A stretch of DNA of 30,508 bases from Ruminococcaceae bacterium UBA6842 (GTDB lineage: Bacteria > Bacillota > Clostridia > Oscillospirales > Acutalibacteraceae): assembly GCA_002451855.1 (NCBI GenBank), contig DKDS01000002.1, forward strand, positions 1 to 30,508, given 5' to 3'. The position numbers and the translations under genes are program-made. Below the pieces are notes generated by a model, which saw only the letters and a list, made by a program, of their open reading frames with translations, did not search any database and had not been told where the DNA came from. Positions 15,302 through 23,487 of the stretch are shown here, piece by piece (the stretch's first letter is position 1; each line of letters starts with the position of its first letter).

Positions 15302-15661
15302 TTATTGAGCTTCCGCTTCCTGCTTTTCCTCAATCTCAATATCCGCAATATTAACATTGACCCGTGTAACGGCGTTACCCGTCATGGTTTGCAGCTTATC
15401 CTTTATGTTCTGCTGTACCTTCTCGGCAACCTCTTTTGCTTTCGCGTTCTGCTTAACGCATATATAAGCGCTGATTTCAATAGCGCCGTTTATATTCTCA
15501 ACCTTAACACCCTTAAAAGCGTTTTTTGTTTTCATAATACCCTTAAGGTCCATAGTTCTTTTGGAAACGCCCGCAACGCCGTCAACTTCCTTAGCGGCAA
15601 TTTCAGCCATTTTTTCAAGCACTTCCGTGCTTACAGAAAGCTCTGTTCTGTCATTTGCCAT
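15302..15661 (-). CDS. Asp23/Gls24-family envelope stress response protein
   Basis: A 119-residue Asp23/Gls24 (DUF322) protein. Members such as Staphylococcus Asp23 sit at the membrane through a partner and are linked to cell-envelope stress and growth under alkaline conditions. The conserved core VSTEVLEKMAEIAAKEVDGV leads into a beta strand ending in AYICV and then the long helix with VQQNIKDKLQTMTG; the tail is rich in Glu. ATG 15661 follows AGGAGGT, so the frame upstream to 15715, which crosses the promoter, is rejected. It lies directly behind spoIIIAH, a gene order familiar from Bacillus (yqhY) and many clostridia, where nusB usually follows; here trxA follows instead. Confidence 0.92.
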   Translation of the reverse strand: MANDRTELSVSTEVLEKMAEIAAKEVDGVAGVSKRTMDLKGIMKTKNAFKGVKVENINGAIEISAYICVKQNAKAKEVAEKVQQNIKDKLQTMTGNAVTRVNVNIADIEIEEKQEAEAQ

Positions 15662-15697
15662 GGTATATATACCTCCTGTTACATTACTGTTTCCTTT

Positions 15698-15725
15698 ATT
15701 ATACCACATTTTCAAAATAACTCAA
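15698..15725 (-). promoter_or_regulatory. Strong sigma-A-type promoter for asp23
   Basis: On the minus strand TTGAGT (15725-15720), a 16-base spacer and TATAAT (15703-15698) preceded by TGG, giving an extended -10. It starts just past the spoIIIAH stop, so asp23 can be made during growth independently of the sporulation operon. Confidence 0.8.
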
Positions 15726-15730
15726 TACTT

Positions 15731-16276
15731 TTATTTTATCGGAACTATTTTTATTGCCGAAAGCGGTATATTTGTCTGTGTTGTAACCACATCCTGTATC
15801 TGGAGCGTCTGCGCCGAGGTAAGACCGTCGGACTTTACTACTATACTTATTCCCGTGTCGTTCATAACCGCAAGCGCCTTTTCAAAGCCCTTTGCCTTTA
15901 AGAGCGCTTCTATGTTGCTTTCGCTCTCGGCTCTGTTTGCAAGCTCTTCAAGCTTTGCAAGCGCTGATTTTTTATCGTCCTCTGTAAGCTTTGCCGAGCT
16001 TAAGGTCTCCTTAACGGTTTCCTCGGCTTCCTTTCTTGCGTCGGAACGCTCTTTTTTTGTTGTGGTGAAATAATCCTCGCTTTTTCCCTCGTTTGCTTTG
16101 GCGGATGTCTGCAGTGCTTCCTTTGAAGAGGAGCTGTTGCTTACATACGAAGCCTCGCCCAGATACTTGCCCGAGGACGGCGTGTACTTCATATTAAGCC
16201 ATACAGCCCCCGCAAGCGCTAAAACCATTGCCGTTACCGCTATTTGTGTTTTACCGAATACCTTACCTTTTTTCAT
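15731..16276 (-). CDS. spoIIIAH: Stage III sporulation protein AH
   Basis: Mother-cell partner of SpoIIQ in the zipper-like channel across the space between mother cell and forespore. The 181-residue product has a short basic N-terminus, one membrane segment at about 10-27, a low-complexity Ser/Lys/Glu linker and a C-terminal domain ending VVTTQTNIPLSAIKIVPIK. That domain is of the YscJ/FliF-like type that forms the ring. It is somewhat shorter than the 218 residues of B. subtilis, mainly in the linker. ATG 16276 follows GGAGGA and overlaps the end of spoIIIAG by 14 bases; a TTG at 16294 is an alternative. It is the last gene of the operon, with no terminator before the asp23 promoter. Confidence 0.93.
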   Translation of the reverse strand: MKKGKVFGKTQIAVTAMVLALAGAVWLNMKYTPSSGKYLGEASYVSNSSSSKEALQTSAKANEGKSEDYFTTTKKERSDARKEAEETVKETLSSAKLTEDDKKSALAKLEELANRAESESNIEALLKAKGFEKALAVMNDTGISIVVKSDGLTSAQTLQIQDVVTTQTNIPLSAIKIVPIK

Positions 16277-16823
16277 CAGAGCTTCCTCCCGCAATATATA
16301 CTCGTTTTGAAGTAATATTAAGCGCCGCCGTGACGGCGTTTTGTATCTTTTCGTTAATCAGTTCGTCATCGCCTCCCCTGCATACAATAGCCACTCCCCT
16401 TACCTGCGGCATTTGTGTTGTAACAAGCAGTGCCTGCTCGCCGCCGTCGGCTGATTTTACCGTTATGTAGCTTTGCTTATTTTCACTGCTTGTGCTTTTT
16501 GAGTTGCTCTCGGTCTTGTCTGCCGACGACCCCTCGTTTACATCGGCATAGGAATAGCTTATACCGCTTTCAAGAGTTACCACGACGGTCGGGTCGGAAC
16601 TTCCCGTAATTTCCTTTACGATGCTTTTAATGTTTTCTTCAAGCTGTAATCTGTATTCCTCGGCGGTAATACCGCCGTCAGAGGCGTATGAAGCCTTTTT
16701 ACCGTCCGATTTTTTACCCGCAAAGGATGAAACGCAAATAAGCACCATACCTATCAGTCCGGCTATCAGCATAATTTTGGGATTTTTCACCTTTGCCGAC
16801 AGTTTTTTAAGCGACTCATTCAT
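16263..16823 (-). CDS. spoIIIAG: Stage III sporulation protein AG
   Basis: A bitopic membrane protein that forms the large ring of the SpoIIIA-SpoIIQ channel. Of its 186 residues, about 1-16 are basic and cytoplasmic and 17-36 form the membrane helix. The rest lies outside, with a Ser-rich stretch near 100-115 followed by the ring-building motif domain (QVRGVAIVCRGGDD, then IQNAVTAALNITSKRVYI). The start overlaps the end of spoIIIAF by 8 bases, so translation is probably coupled. It is about 40 residues shorter than the B. subtilis protein, which is common in clostridia. The order AF-AG-AH and the ring-domain block make the assignment firm. Confidence 0.94.
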   Translation of the reverse strand: MNESLKKLSAKVKNPKIMLIAGLIGMVLICVSSFAGKKSDGKKASYASDGGITAEEYRLQLEENIKSIVKEITGSSDPTVVVTLESGISYSYADVNEGSSADKTESNSKSTSSENKQSYITVKSADGGEQALLVTTQMPQVRGVAIVCRGGDDELINEKIQNAVTAALNITSKRVYIAGGSSDEKR

Positions 16824-17247
16824 TTATAACCACTACCTCGTAATTTTTCGCCGCGTCCGCAAGCGCTTCTCTTATCTTATAATCCGGTTCGTTGGAATAA
16901 ATCAGTATCTTAGTAATACTTATGCTGCCGTTTTCGGATTTATCCGTACAAACCGTAATTTCGTTAAAATTTATTCCGGCGGCGGTGAGCGCCTGCTTAT
17001 AAACATATACCGCGGCGTCGGTTATAAGCTCGTCTTCGCTCTTGCCGCTGTATTGCTCCGCTTTATAATCAAAATCAAACCTTGCGGCACCAAGCGGTGC
17101 AAACGAAATTATTACCGCTAAAAAGCAAAGGCTTAAAACATAGCGCACCGGTTTTGCCATGCTGCCGTCCGGACTTATAAGATACAATGCGCCTATCAGT
17201 ATCATAGCGGCGCAAACTGATGTCAAAAAGCTGTTAAGCCAACTCAT
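16816..17247 (-). CDS. spoIIIAF: Stage III sporulation protein AF
   Basis: A small membrane protein of the SpoIIIA complex whose soluble domain resembles those of ring-forming secretion proteins. The 143 residues begin with two hydrophobic segments (about 5-27 and 34-52) and then a soluble domain containing VYVYKQALTAAGINFNEITV. It is clearly shorter than B. subtilis AF (about 206), with the loss in the C-terminal part. The ATG at 17247 overlaps the spoIIIAE stop as ATGA. Assignment rests on position in a complete, ordered operon together with topology. Confidence 0.9.
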   Translation of the reverse strand: MSWLNSFLTSVCAAMILIGALYLISPDGSMAKPVRYVLSLCFLAVIISFAPLGAARFDFDYKAEQYSGKSEDELITDAAVYVYKQALTAAGINFNEITVCTDKSENGSISITKILIYSNEPDYKIREALADAAKNYEVVVINE

Positions 17248-18373
17248 TGCGCCTTACCTGCCGTAACCACTATTGCAAGCGATATGACAAACATAGCGCC
17301 TGTTATAAGCAAAATCCCTATAAGCACCGACATAACCGAATCAACCGCCCTTAATATTCCCGATATTACCGAAAGCGAAAACAGCTCCGCCGCCGCCGAG
17401 GTTAAAATAAGTACCCCACGCCATATAAGAAGCTCGGCGGTAAGCGGAAGTATGACAGCCGCGCAGGCTACCGCCCCGTAAATACCCACAGAGGATTTCA
17501 AAAGTCCCATGGACGCCGTAACCGTACCGAGCGCCTCGGATAAAACGCCGCCCGCAACGGGAACGGACGAGCCGATAATAAATTTAGCCGTTTTTGCGGT
17601 CAGCGAATCCGCAGAAGAATTTACAGCGGTCTGTATTCCGAGTATGCCCACAAAAACAGTGGAAACAAGCGCCATTATAAAACAGGAAAGCCTTTTTATG
17701 ATACTTGCAATCTCGGTTTTTTTAAGCAGCGGCGATACAGCGCCGCTTATACTTACGGCAAGATAACCACCCATAAGCGGAGTTACCACAAAGCTTGAAA
17801 TATAGGATACGCCTTGAGCGGCGGTAAGCAGCAGCGCGCTCATTGAGGCAGAGGTTACGGGCGCGCCAGAAGCCGCCGTTATTACGGCAAACACGGGTAT
17901 AAACGAAAGCATAAATGTCCCCGTTCCCTTAAGCGCGTCAACTGCCGCCGCAACGGACGAAAGCACAGGTCTTGCTATAATTCCCGCGGCAGACGCCGCC
18001 GCCACATACATTGCCGCCGCGGCGGCGCTTCCCTTAAGCTCGGCAGAAGCAAGCGCCGCCGTAATAAGTATTATTGCGGTTATTTCCGCGCCTGCCTTTA
18101 AAGGCTCTGCGGCACCGCTTTTTATAAATCCCCATATATGGCCGAATACTCCTCCGACCGATAATTTGTTGACCCAGCCGTAATCCGACGGGTCAATACC
18201 GTTTTCGCTTAAATAGTTACGGGTCTCCTCTGGCAGGCTGTCGCCGATACCGTCGGCTCCGCTTTTTTCGTACTGCTCGGCGTAAAAGCTTTCCGTATCG
18301 TTTTTTTCAGCCGCCGCCGTAACTGTAAAAACGCAGAGTAAAAGCGAAAGCACTGCCAAAAATTTAAAAAGCT

Positions 18374-18377
<4 letters not shown>
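17244..18377 (-). CDS. spoIIIAE: Stage III sporulation protein AE
   Basis: A polytopic membrane protein required for SpoIIIA function and forespore sigma-G activity. The product from ATG 18377 has 377 residues. It has an N-terminal signal-type segment (MKLFKFLAVLSLLLCVFTVTAAAE), an external region of about 80 residues and then some eight alanine-rich hydrophobic helices. ATG 18377 overlaps the spoIIIAD stop as ATGA; the frame is open up to 18446, but that would run far into spoIIIAD and displace the signal sequence. Length is close to the roughly 400 residues of B. subtilis AE. The strong alanine content drives the GCC-rich stretch near 17990-18060. Confidence 0.93.
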
Positions 18378-18760
<383 letters not shown>

Positions 18761-18762
18761 AA

Positions 18763-18957
18763 CTACAAACCGAAAAGGCTTTTAACGGCGGTAAAAAGGT
18801 CGGCTATGGCGTTTACCACCATAAGCAGTACAACCACAAGTCCTGCAAGAGTAGTAAGCATTGCCTGATCCTCTCTGCCCGACCTTACAAGCACTAAATT
18901 AAGCACCGTTACTATAATGCCTATCGCCGCTATCCTGAAAATAAAATCGACATCCAT
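18763..18957 (-). CDS. spoIIIAC: Stage III sporulation protein AC
   Basis: A very small membrane protein (64 residues) with two helices (about 4-23 and 31-53) joined by a loop with the typical RSGREDQAMLTTLAGL. B. subtilis AC has 68 residues. The ATG at 18957 is chosen because AGGTGA lies five bases upstream; a GTG at 18966 would add three residues. It lies between spoIIIAB and spoIIIAD with almost no spacing. Confidence 0.93.
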   Translation of the reverse strand: MDVDFIFRIAAIGIIVTVLNLVLVRSGREDQAMLTTLAGLVVVLLMVVNAIADLFTAVKSLFGL

Positions 18958-18966
18958 TGATTTCAC

Positions 18967-19419
18967 CTACAAAAAAAACACACAAATAAAAAGTCCGCCC
19001 AAAACGCCCAGCGTTCCGTAAAGCCGGCACAGCTCGCCGCATTTTTTCTCGGCGTCGTTACACTGCTTTTGCATAAGCGCTATGTAAAGCTCGGTGCGCT
19101 CACATTCGGCTTCGGCGTCAGACATTCCTATATCGGTAAAAAACTCCTTAAGCACCTCGGCGTCGTCCTTTGTAAGCCACTCGCAGTCAAGCTTTGCCCC
19201 GTCCCCCGAAAGCGAAGCGGTTTTGCCGAAGCTTTTCTCGGTTATTTCACCTATTTCCCCCGCACCCGTTCTTACTCTCTCCCGAAGTTCGGTCATAGAG
19301 CATATAATTCCGCGGAGCTTTTTTTCACGCATTTTAAGCTTATATGAATTATAAAAACCGAAGCCTGCCGAGGAAAGGAATATAATAATAAGCCCCGATA
19401 ATTTAAACAGCCACGCCAC
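18967..19419 (-). CDS. spoIIIAB: Stage III sporulation protein AB
   Basis: A membrane protein with a fold related to GspF of type II secretion, thought to work with the SpoIIIAA ATPase. Of its 150 residues, 4-22 form the first helix. A hydrophilic helical region follows, with SYKLKMREKKLRGIICSMTELRERVRTG and repeated charged residues. The last 17 residues form the second helix (TLGVLGGLFICVFFL). It is about 20 residues shorter than the B. subtilis protein. The start is a GTG at 19419, preceded by AAAGGAG at seven bases and overlapping spoIIIAA by 17 bases; no ATG fits. Confidence 0.93.
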   Translation of the reverse strand: MAWLFKLSGLIIIFLSSAGFGFYNSYKLKMREKKLRGIICSMTELRERVRTGAGEIGEITEKSFGKTASLSGDGAKLDCEWLTKDDAEVLKEFFTDIGMSDAEAECERTELYIALMQKQCNDAEKKCGELCRLYGTLGVLGGLFICVFFL

Positions 19420-20338
19420 TGATAAGCTCCTTTGTGTTAATAAATCTGATTGTTCCGCCGTGCAGTTGGGGCAATACCGCTATTTCGGATATTGCGCCGC
19501 TTTTTACAAGAGCCGCCGTCACATCCCTTTTAAGAATGTCCGCCGCACTTCCTATATGCGCGGTGGTTATTACGCTGACCCCCGCGCAAAAGCTTTCCTT
19601 TACACGGGCAAGCTCATCCTTTGTGCCTATTTCGTCAAATACCGCAATATCGGGAAACATCGTTCTGACCGCAATTTCAAGCCCCAGCGCCTTGTCGCCG
19701 ATAAGCAGTACATCGCTGTTTGCGCCGAGGTCGTTTTCGGCTTTGCCGCGGGAGCTTCCCGATATTTCCCCCCTGCTGTCTATAACGGCAACACGGTACG
19801 CCTTTCCGCACAGACCGTCAGACAACTGCCGCACAAGGTCCCTTAAAACCGTGGTTTTTCCGCTCCCCGGCGGACCCGCGATAAGCAGACCGCCGCCTGT
19901 ATACCGCCTCGCTATATCGTTTGCCGCGCCGAAAATTTCCCTTGCTATTCTGATATTTAAAGAGGATACATTATGCATAGCGCCGCCTGATGACAGCGTG
20001 CCGCAAATACCCGCGCGGTGTCCGCCCTCCATTACAATAAATCCGTTTTTAAGCTCATCGGCGTGCGCGTAAACGGAGCTTTTGCACAAAAGCCTGAAGC
20101 TTTCTTCTATATCGCTTTTTTCAGCCCTTAAAGCATCCTGCGGAACAGAAAACGAGGTTTGTCCGTTTTCCGATACAAATACCGTTTCTCCGCCTACCGT
20201 AAGCGCTACGGGAAGCTCGCACCTAAGTCTTATTTCCTCGGCGTTCCGCTTTACGACCGCGGGAAGTTTTTCGAGCGTTCGTCTCAGTCCCGGGGCAACG
20301 CCGTAAAGCGCGCTTTCAAATTTACCTTTATTTTCCAT
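19403..20338 (-). CDS. spoIIIAA: Stage III sporulation protein AA (ATPase)
   Basis: The cytoplasmic ATPase of the SpoIIIA apparatus, related to secretion and twitching-motility ATPases. From ATG 20338 it has 311 residues, the same size class as B. subtilis AA (307). It contains AEEIRLRCELPVALTVGG, MEGGHRAGICGT, Walker A GPPGSGKT (155-162), VIDSRGEISGS, Walker B DIAVFDEIG (230-238) and TTAHIGS. GAGGTGAGG precedes the ATG. The frame is open for another 71 codons upstream, but those lie over the promoter and the 5' end of the divergent gene and look non-coding. It heads the eight-gene operon and is preceded by a sigma-E-type promoter. Confidence 0.95.
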   Translation of the reverse strand: MENKGKFESALYGVAPGLRRTLEKLPAVVKRNAEEIRLRCELPVALTVGGETVFVSENGQTSFSVPQDALRAEKSDIEESFRLLCKSSVYAHADELKNGFIVMEGGHRAGICGTLSSGGAMHNVSSLNIRIAREIFGAANDIARRYTGGGLLIAGPPGSGKTTVLRDLVRQLSDGLCGKAYRVAVIDSRGEISGSSRGKAENDLGANSDVLLIGDKALGLEIAVRTMFPDIAVFDEIGTKDELARVKESFCAGVSVITTAHIGSAADILKRDVTAALVKSGAISEIAVLPQLHGGTIRFINTKELISGVAV

Positions 20339-20357
20339 TTTCCTCACCTCACAGTAA

Positions 20358-20386
20358 ATACTATGAAAAGGTTGTCCCAGATATGA
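20358..20386 (-). promoter_or_regulatory. Sigma-E-type promoter of the spoIIIA operon
   Basis: On the minus strand TCATATC (20386-20380), a 14-base spacer and CATAGTAT (20365-20358). This fits the known B. subtilis sigma-E pattern (TCATATT-like -35, 14-15 bases, CATACAAT-like -10), the factor that drives spoIIIA in the mother cell. The start is predicted near 20351, just upstream of the ribosome site. Confidence 0.8.
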
Positions 20387-20412
20387 CAAGCTGTAAAGCA
20401 AAGTATTATAGT
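20383..20412 (+). promoter_or_regulatory. Possible sigma-A promoter for the sugar transporter operon
   Basis: ATGACA (20383-20388), an 18-base spacer and TATAGT (20407-20412); TATTAT at 20404 with a 15-base spacer is an alternative reading. It overlaps the -35 of the divergent sigma-E promoter. The match is moderate and I see no clear operator palindrome or catabolite-repression site. Confidence 0.4.
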
Positions 20413-20468
20413 ATTTTTTTGAAAAAATGTGGCAAAGTATAAAAAGAAATATATTACGGAGGTAAATT

Positions 20469-21812
20469 ATGAAAAAATATTTTTCTTTATTTTTGGCATC
20501 AATTTGCATTTTGTCCTGCATAACCCTCTCGGGCTGCGGCAAAAAAAGCACAAAGGGAGAAGTTTATTTTCTCAATTTCAAACCCGAATCCGCTTCTGTT
20601 TACGAGGAGCTGGCTAAAAAATACGAGCAGGAAAAGGGCGTAAAGGTTAAGGTTGTAACCGCCGCCGCAAACAACTACGAGCAGACCCTTAAATCGGAAA
20701 TCGCAAAATCAAGCGCTCCGACAATCTTTCAGGTAAACGGTCCTATCGGCTATGACAGCTGGAAGGATTATTGCCTTGATATTAAGGACAGCAAGCTTTA
20801 CGATATTCTTTCCGATAAATCGCTTGCGATAAAGGACGGCGACGGGGTTTACGGCATCCCCTATGTGGTTGAGGGCTACGGCATTATTTACAACAACGCC
20901 ATAATGAAAAAATACTTTGAGCTTCCCGATAAAAAAACCGACCTTACCTCTGCCGACCAGATTGACAGCTTTGATAAGCTAAAGGCTGTGACAGAGGATA
21001 TGACGGCAAACCTTGATAAACTCGGTATCGAGGGTGTTTTTGCCTCTACCTCATTGGCGTCCGGCGAGGACTGGCGCTGGCAGACCCATCTTTTGAATGT
21101 TCCGCTTTACTATGAATTCAGCGAGGACGCGGGCGACGGCGCAGACCCCACCGTATACGGTCTTAAGGCTAAAGAAATAAAGTTCAAGTATTCCGATAAT
21201 TTTGATAAAATATTTGATCTGTATATCAACAACTCTGTTACAAAGCCGACCCTTTTAGGCTCTAAATCGGTTGCGGACTCCATGTCGGAATTTGCTCTCG
21301 GTAAGGCGGCAATGGTTCAAAACGGAAACTGGGCATGGTCGCAAATATCAGGCGTTAAGGGCAACACCGTAAAGGCGGAGGACATTAAAATGCTGCCTAT
21401 ATATGTCGGTATGGACGGCGAAAAGGGTCAAGGTATATGCGTAGGTACGGAAAATTACCTTGCGATAAACAAAAAGGCAACAAAGGAACAGCAGGATAAT
21501 TCTCTCGATTTCCTTTACTGGCTGTTTTCAAGCGAAACAGGAAAGAAGTATGTCACCGAAAAGCTCGGCTTTATAACTCCGTTCAACACCTTTTCGGAAA
21601 ACGAACAGCCCGACGATCCGCTCGCAAAGGAAATATCCCGTTATTTAAACGACGATTCCGTAAAGAGCATACCGTGGATATTCACATCATTCCCGAGCGA
21701 GGCATACAAAAAGAGCGTAGGCAGCGCATTGCTTGACTATGTTCAGGGAAATAAAAAATGGGATGAAGTAAACAAAACAATATCTGATAAATGGAAGAGT
21801 GAACGCAAGTAA
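20469..21812 (+). CDS. Sugar ABC transporter substrate-binding lipoprotein (family 1, MalE-like)
   Basis: The external binding protein of a CUT1-type carbohydrate importer, held to the membrane by lipid. The 447-residue product has a basic start, a hydrophobic segment and the lipobox LSGC with the modified Cys23. The mature protein begins after this with a charged linker and a typical opening, VYFLNFKPESASVYEELAKKYEQEKGVKVKV. Family features include APTIFQVNG, YGIPYVVEGYGIIYN and GKAAMVQNGNWAW. GGAGG precedes ATG 20469. Its stop overlaps the next start (TAATG). The presence of malQ in the same operon points to maltose or maltodextrin as substrate; this is inference from context. Confidence 0.92.
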   Translation: MKKYFSLFLASICILSCITLSGCGKKSTKGEVYFLNFKPESASVYEELAKKYEQEKGVKVKVVTAAANNYEQTLKSEIAKSSAPTIFQVNGPIGYDSWKDYCLDIKDSKLYDILSDKSLAIKDGDGVYGIPYVVEGYGIIYNNAIMKKYFELPDKKTDLTSADQIDSFDKLKAVTEDMTANLDKLGIEGVFASTSLASGEDWRWQTHLLNVPLYYEFSEDAGDGADPTVYGLKAKEIKFKYSDNFDKIFDLYINNSVTKPTLLGSKSVADSMSEFALGKAAMVQNGNWAWSQISGVKGNTVKAEDIKMLPIYVGMDGEKGQGICVGTENYLAINKKATKEQQDNSLDFLYWLFSSETGKKYVTEKLGFITPFNTFSENEQPDDPLAKEISRYLNDDSVKSIPWIFTSFPSEAYKKSVGSALLDYVQGNKKWDEVNKTISDKWKSERK

Positions 21813-22657
21813 TGAACAAGACCGTAAAGCGCTGGTTTCCCGTTTTTGTGCTTCCTACGCTTATAGCCTTCCTGATTGCGTTTGTTATACCGTTTGTACT
21901 CGGCGTAGTTCTGTCGTTTACGGAGTTCAGAACGGTAGCGGACGCAAAATTCGTAGGACTTGAAAATTATATAAGGGCATTCAGCGATGACACCCTATTC
22001 CTTGATTCGTTGTGGTTTACGGTAAAATTTGCGGTGGTATCCGTAATCGGCATAAATGTTATCGCCTTTATACTGGCGCTTCTTTTCACAAGAGATCTGC
22101 CCGGCACCAACTTTTTCCGCACCGTGTTTTTTATGCCTAATCTGATAGGCGGAATAGTGCTCGGCTATATATGGCAGGTCATTATAAACGGCGTGCTTTA
22201 CAGATACGGTTATTCTATAACCTCCAACCCCACATACGGCTTTTGGGGGCTTGTAATTCTGATGCACTGGCAGCTTATCGGCTATATGATGATAATTTAT
22301 ATAGCCGGTATACAGAATATCCCCGGTGATATTATGGAAGCCGCAAGGGTGGACGGCGCGGGAGCGTTTACCGTTCTTACAAGGATAACCATTCCGTCGG
22401 TAATGCCGTCGGTTACGATATGCCTTTTTCTTACCATTACCAATTCGTTCAAGCTTTTTGACCAAAACCTTGCGCTCACGGCAGGCGCCCCCGGCGACAG
22501 AACCCAAATGGTAGCTCTTGATATTTACAACACCTTTTATTCAAGAACGGGCTTTGAGGGCGTAGGGCAGGCAAAGGCGGTCATATTCTTTATTATTGTA
22601 GCGGTAATTTCCTTGGCTCAGCTTTATATTACACGCAGAAAAGAGGTTGAAAGCTGA
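21812..22657 (+). CDS. Sugar ABC transporter permease 1 (MalF/UgpA-like)
   Basis: First membrane subunit of the importer, 281 residues with about six helices (first at 10-36, last at about 252-273). The cytoplasmic loop that docks with the ATPase carries the EAA motif EAARVDGAGAF at 176-186, followed by ITIPSVMPSV. It lacks the long extra periplasmic loop of E. coli MalF, as usual for Firmicute CUT1 permeases. The start codon overlaps the preceding stop by one base (TAATG), and its own stop overlaps the next start (TGATG), so all three transporter genes are translationally linked. Confidence 0.94.
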   Translation: MNKTVKRWFPVFVLPTLIAFLIAFVIPFVLGVVLSFTEFRTVADAKFVGLENYIRAFSDDTLFLDSLWFTVKFAVVSVIGINVIAFILALLFTRDLPGTNFFRTVFFMPNLIGGIVLGYIWQVIINGVLYRYGYSITSNPTYGFWGLVILMHWQLIGYMMIIYIAGIQNIPGDIMEAARVDGAGAFTVLTRITIPSVMPSVTICLFLTITNSFKLFDQNLALTAGAPGDRTQMVALDIYNTFYSRTGFEGVGQAKAVIFFIIVAVISLAQLYITRRKEVES

Positions 22658-23487
22658 TGGGCAGAAAAATATTTAACACCGTTTCGTTTATATTGCTTGT
22701 CGGCTTTGCCGCCGCCTTTATATTCCCGATAGCGGTTGTGTTTATCAACTCGTTTAAGGCTAAATTCTCAATAAATTCATCGCCCTTTTCACTTCCTATG
22801 GGCGATGAATTTGTAGGTCTTTCAAACTACACCGAGGGCATAAAAAGCACAGGCTTTCCGCCGGCGTTCGGCTGGTCGCTTTTTATCACTGTATTCTCGG
22901 TCGCGCTTATTATAATCTGCACCTCTATGTGCGCGTGGTATATCGTTAGGGTTAAAAACCTTTTTACCGGAGCGCTTTATTACGCGCTTGTATTTTCAAT
23001 GATAGTCCCCTTTCAAATGGTAATGTTTACAATGTCAAAAACCGCAAACCTCTTGCATCTTGACAATCCTCTTGGTATAATATTCATATATTTGGGCTTC
23101 GGCGCGGGGCTTTCGGTATTTATGTTCACGGGCTTTATAAAAACGGTTCCGTTAGGGATTGAGGAAGCGGCTACCATTGACGGCTGCTCGCCTATTCAGA
23201 CCTTTGCGCTTATAGTATTCCCGATACTGAAGCCCACCGCCGTTACCGTTGCGATACTGAATACAATGTGGATATGGAACGATTATCTACTCCCCTATCT
23301 TGTTATAGGCAGCGATTATAAAACCATTCCCGTCGCAATACAGTATTTAAAGGGCGGCTACGGCTCGGTGGATATGGGCGCTATGATGGCGATGCTGGTT
23401 CTTTCCGTAATACCGGTAATAGTGTTTTACCTATCCAGTCAGAAATATATTATAAAAGGGGTTGCGGCAGGTGCTGTTAAAGGATAA
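22657..23487 (+). CDS. Sugar ABC transporter permease 2 (MalG-like)
   Basis: Second membrane subunit, 276 residues with six helices (first at about 8-31). The EAA motif is EEAATIDGCSPIQ at 169-181, followed by FPILKPTAVTV, the pattern of MalG-type proteins. The conserved segment TMWIWNDYLLPYLVI before the last helices is also typical. No ATP-binding subunit follows; malQ comes next and overlaps the end of this gene. Confidence 0.94.
   Translation: MGRKIFNTVSFILLVGFAAAFIFPIAVVFINSFKAKFSINSSPFSLPMGDEFVGLSNYTEGIKSTGFPPAFGWSLFITVFSVALIIICTSMCAWYIVRVKNLFTGALYYALVFSMIVPFQMVMFTMSKTANLLHLDNPLGIIFIYLGFGAGLSVFMFTGFIKTVPLGIEEAATIDGCSPIQTFALIVFPILKPTAVTVAILNTMWIWNDYLLPYLVIGSDYKTIPVAIQYLKGGYGSVDMGAMMAMLVLSVIPVIVFYLSSQKYIIKGVAAGAVKG

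Noticed and set aside
15305..15901. 198-codon open frame on the plus strand across asp23 and spoIIIAH
   Set aside because: Antisense to two well-supported genes, crosses the asp23 promoter, and has no upstream ribosome site.
17990..18070. GCC-rich stretch in the spoIIIAE region as a trinucleotide repeat
   Set aside because: It encodes the alanine-rich membrane helices of SpoIIIAE with mixed codons and is not a true tandem repeat.
19434..20072. 212-codon open frame on the plus strand across spoIIIAA
   Set aside because: Shadow of a well-supported gene; proline- and serine-rich translation without motif or ribosome site.
20401..20468. Catabolite-repression (cre) or LacI-type operator for the sugar operon
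   Set aside because: No convincing palindrome of either type could be found; only AT-rich runs are present.
20339..20551. 71-codon in-frame N-terminal extension of SpoIIIAA
   Set aside because: It crosses the sigma-E-type promoter and runs antisense into the sugar-binding protein gene, has AT-driven composition, and the ATG at 20338 has a good ribosome site and gives the normal family length.
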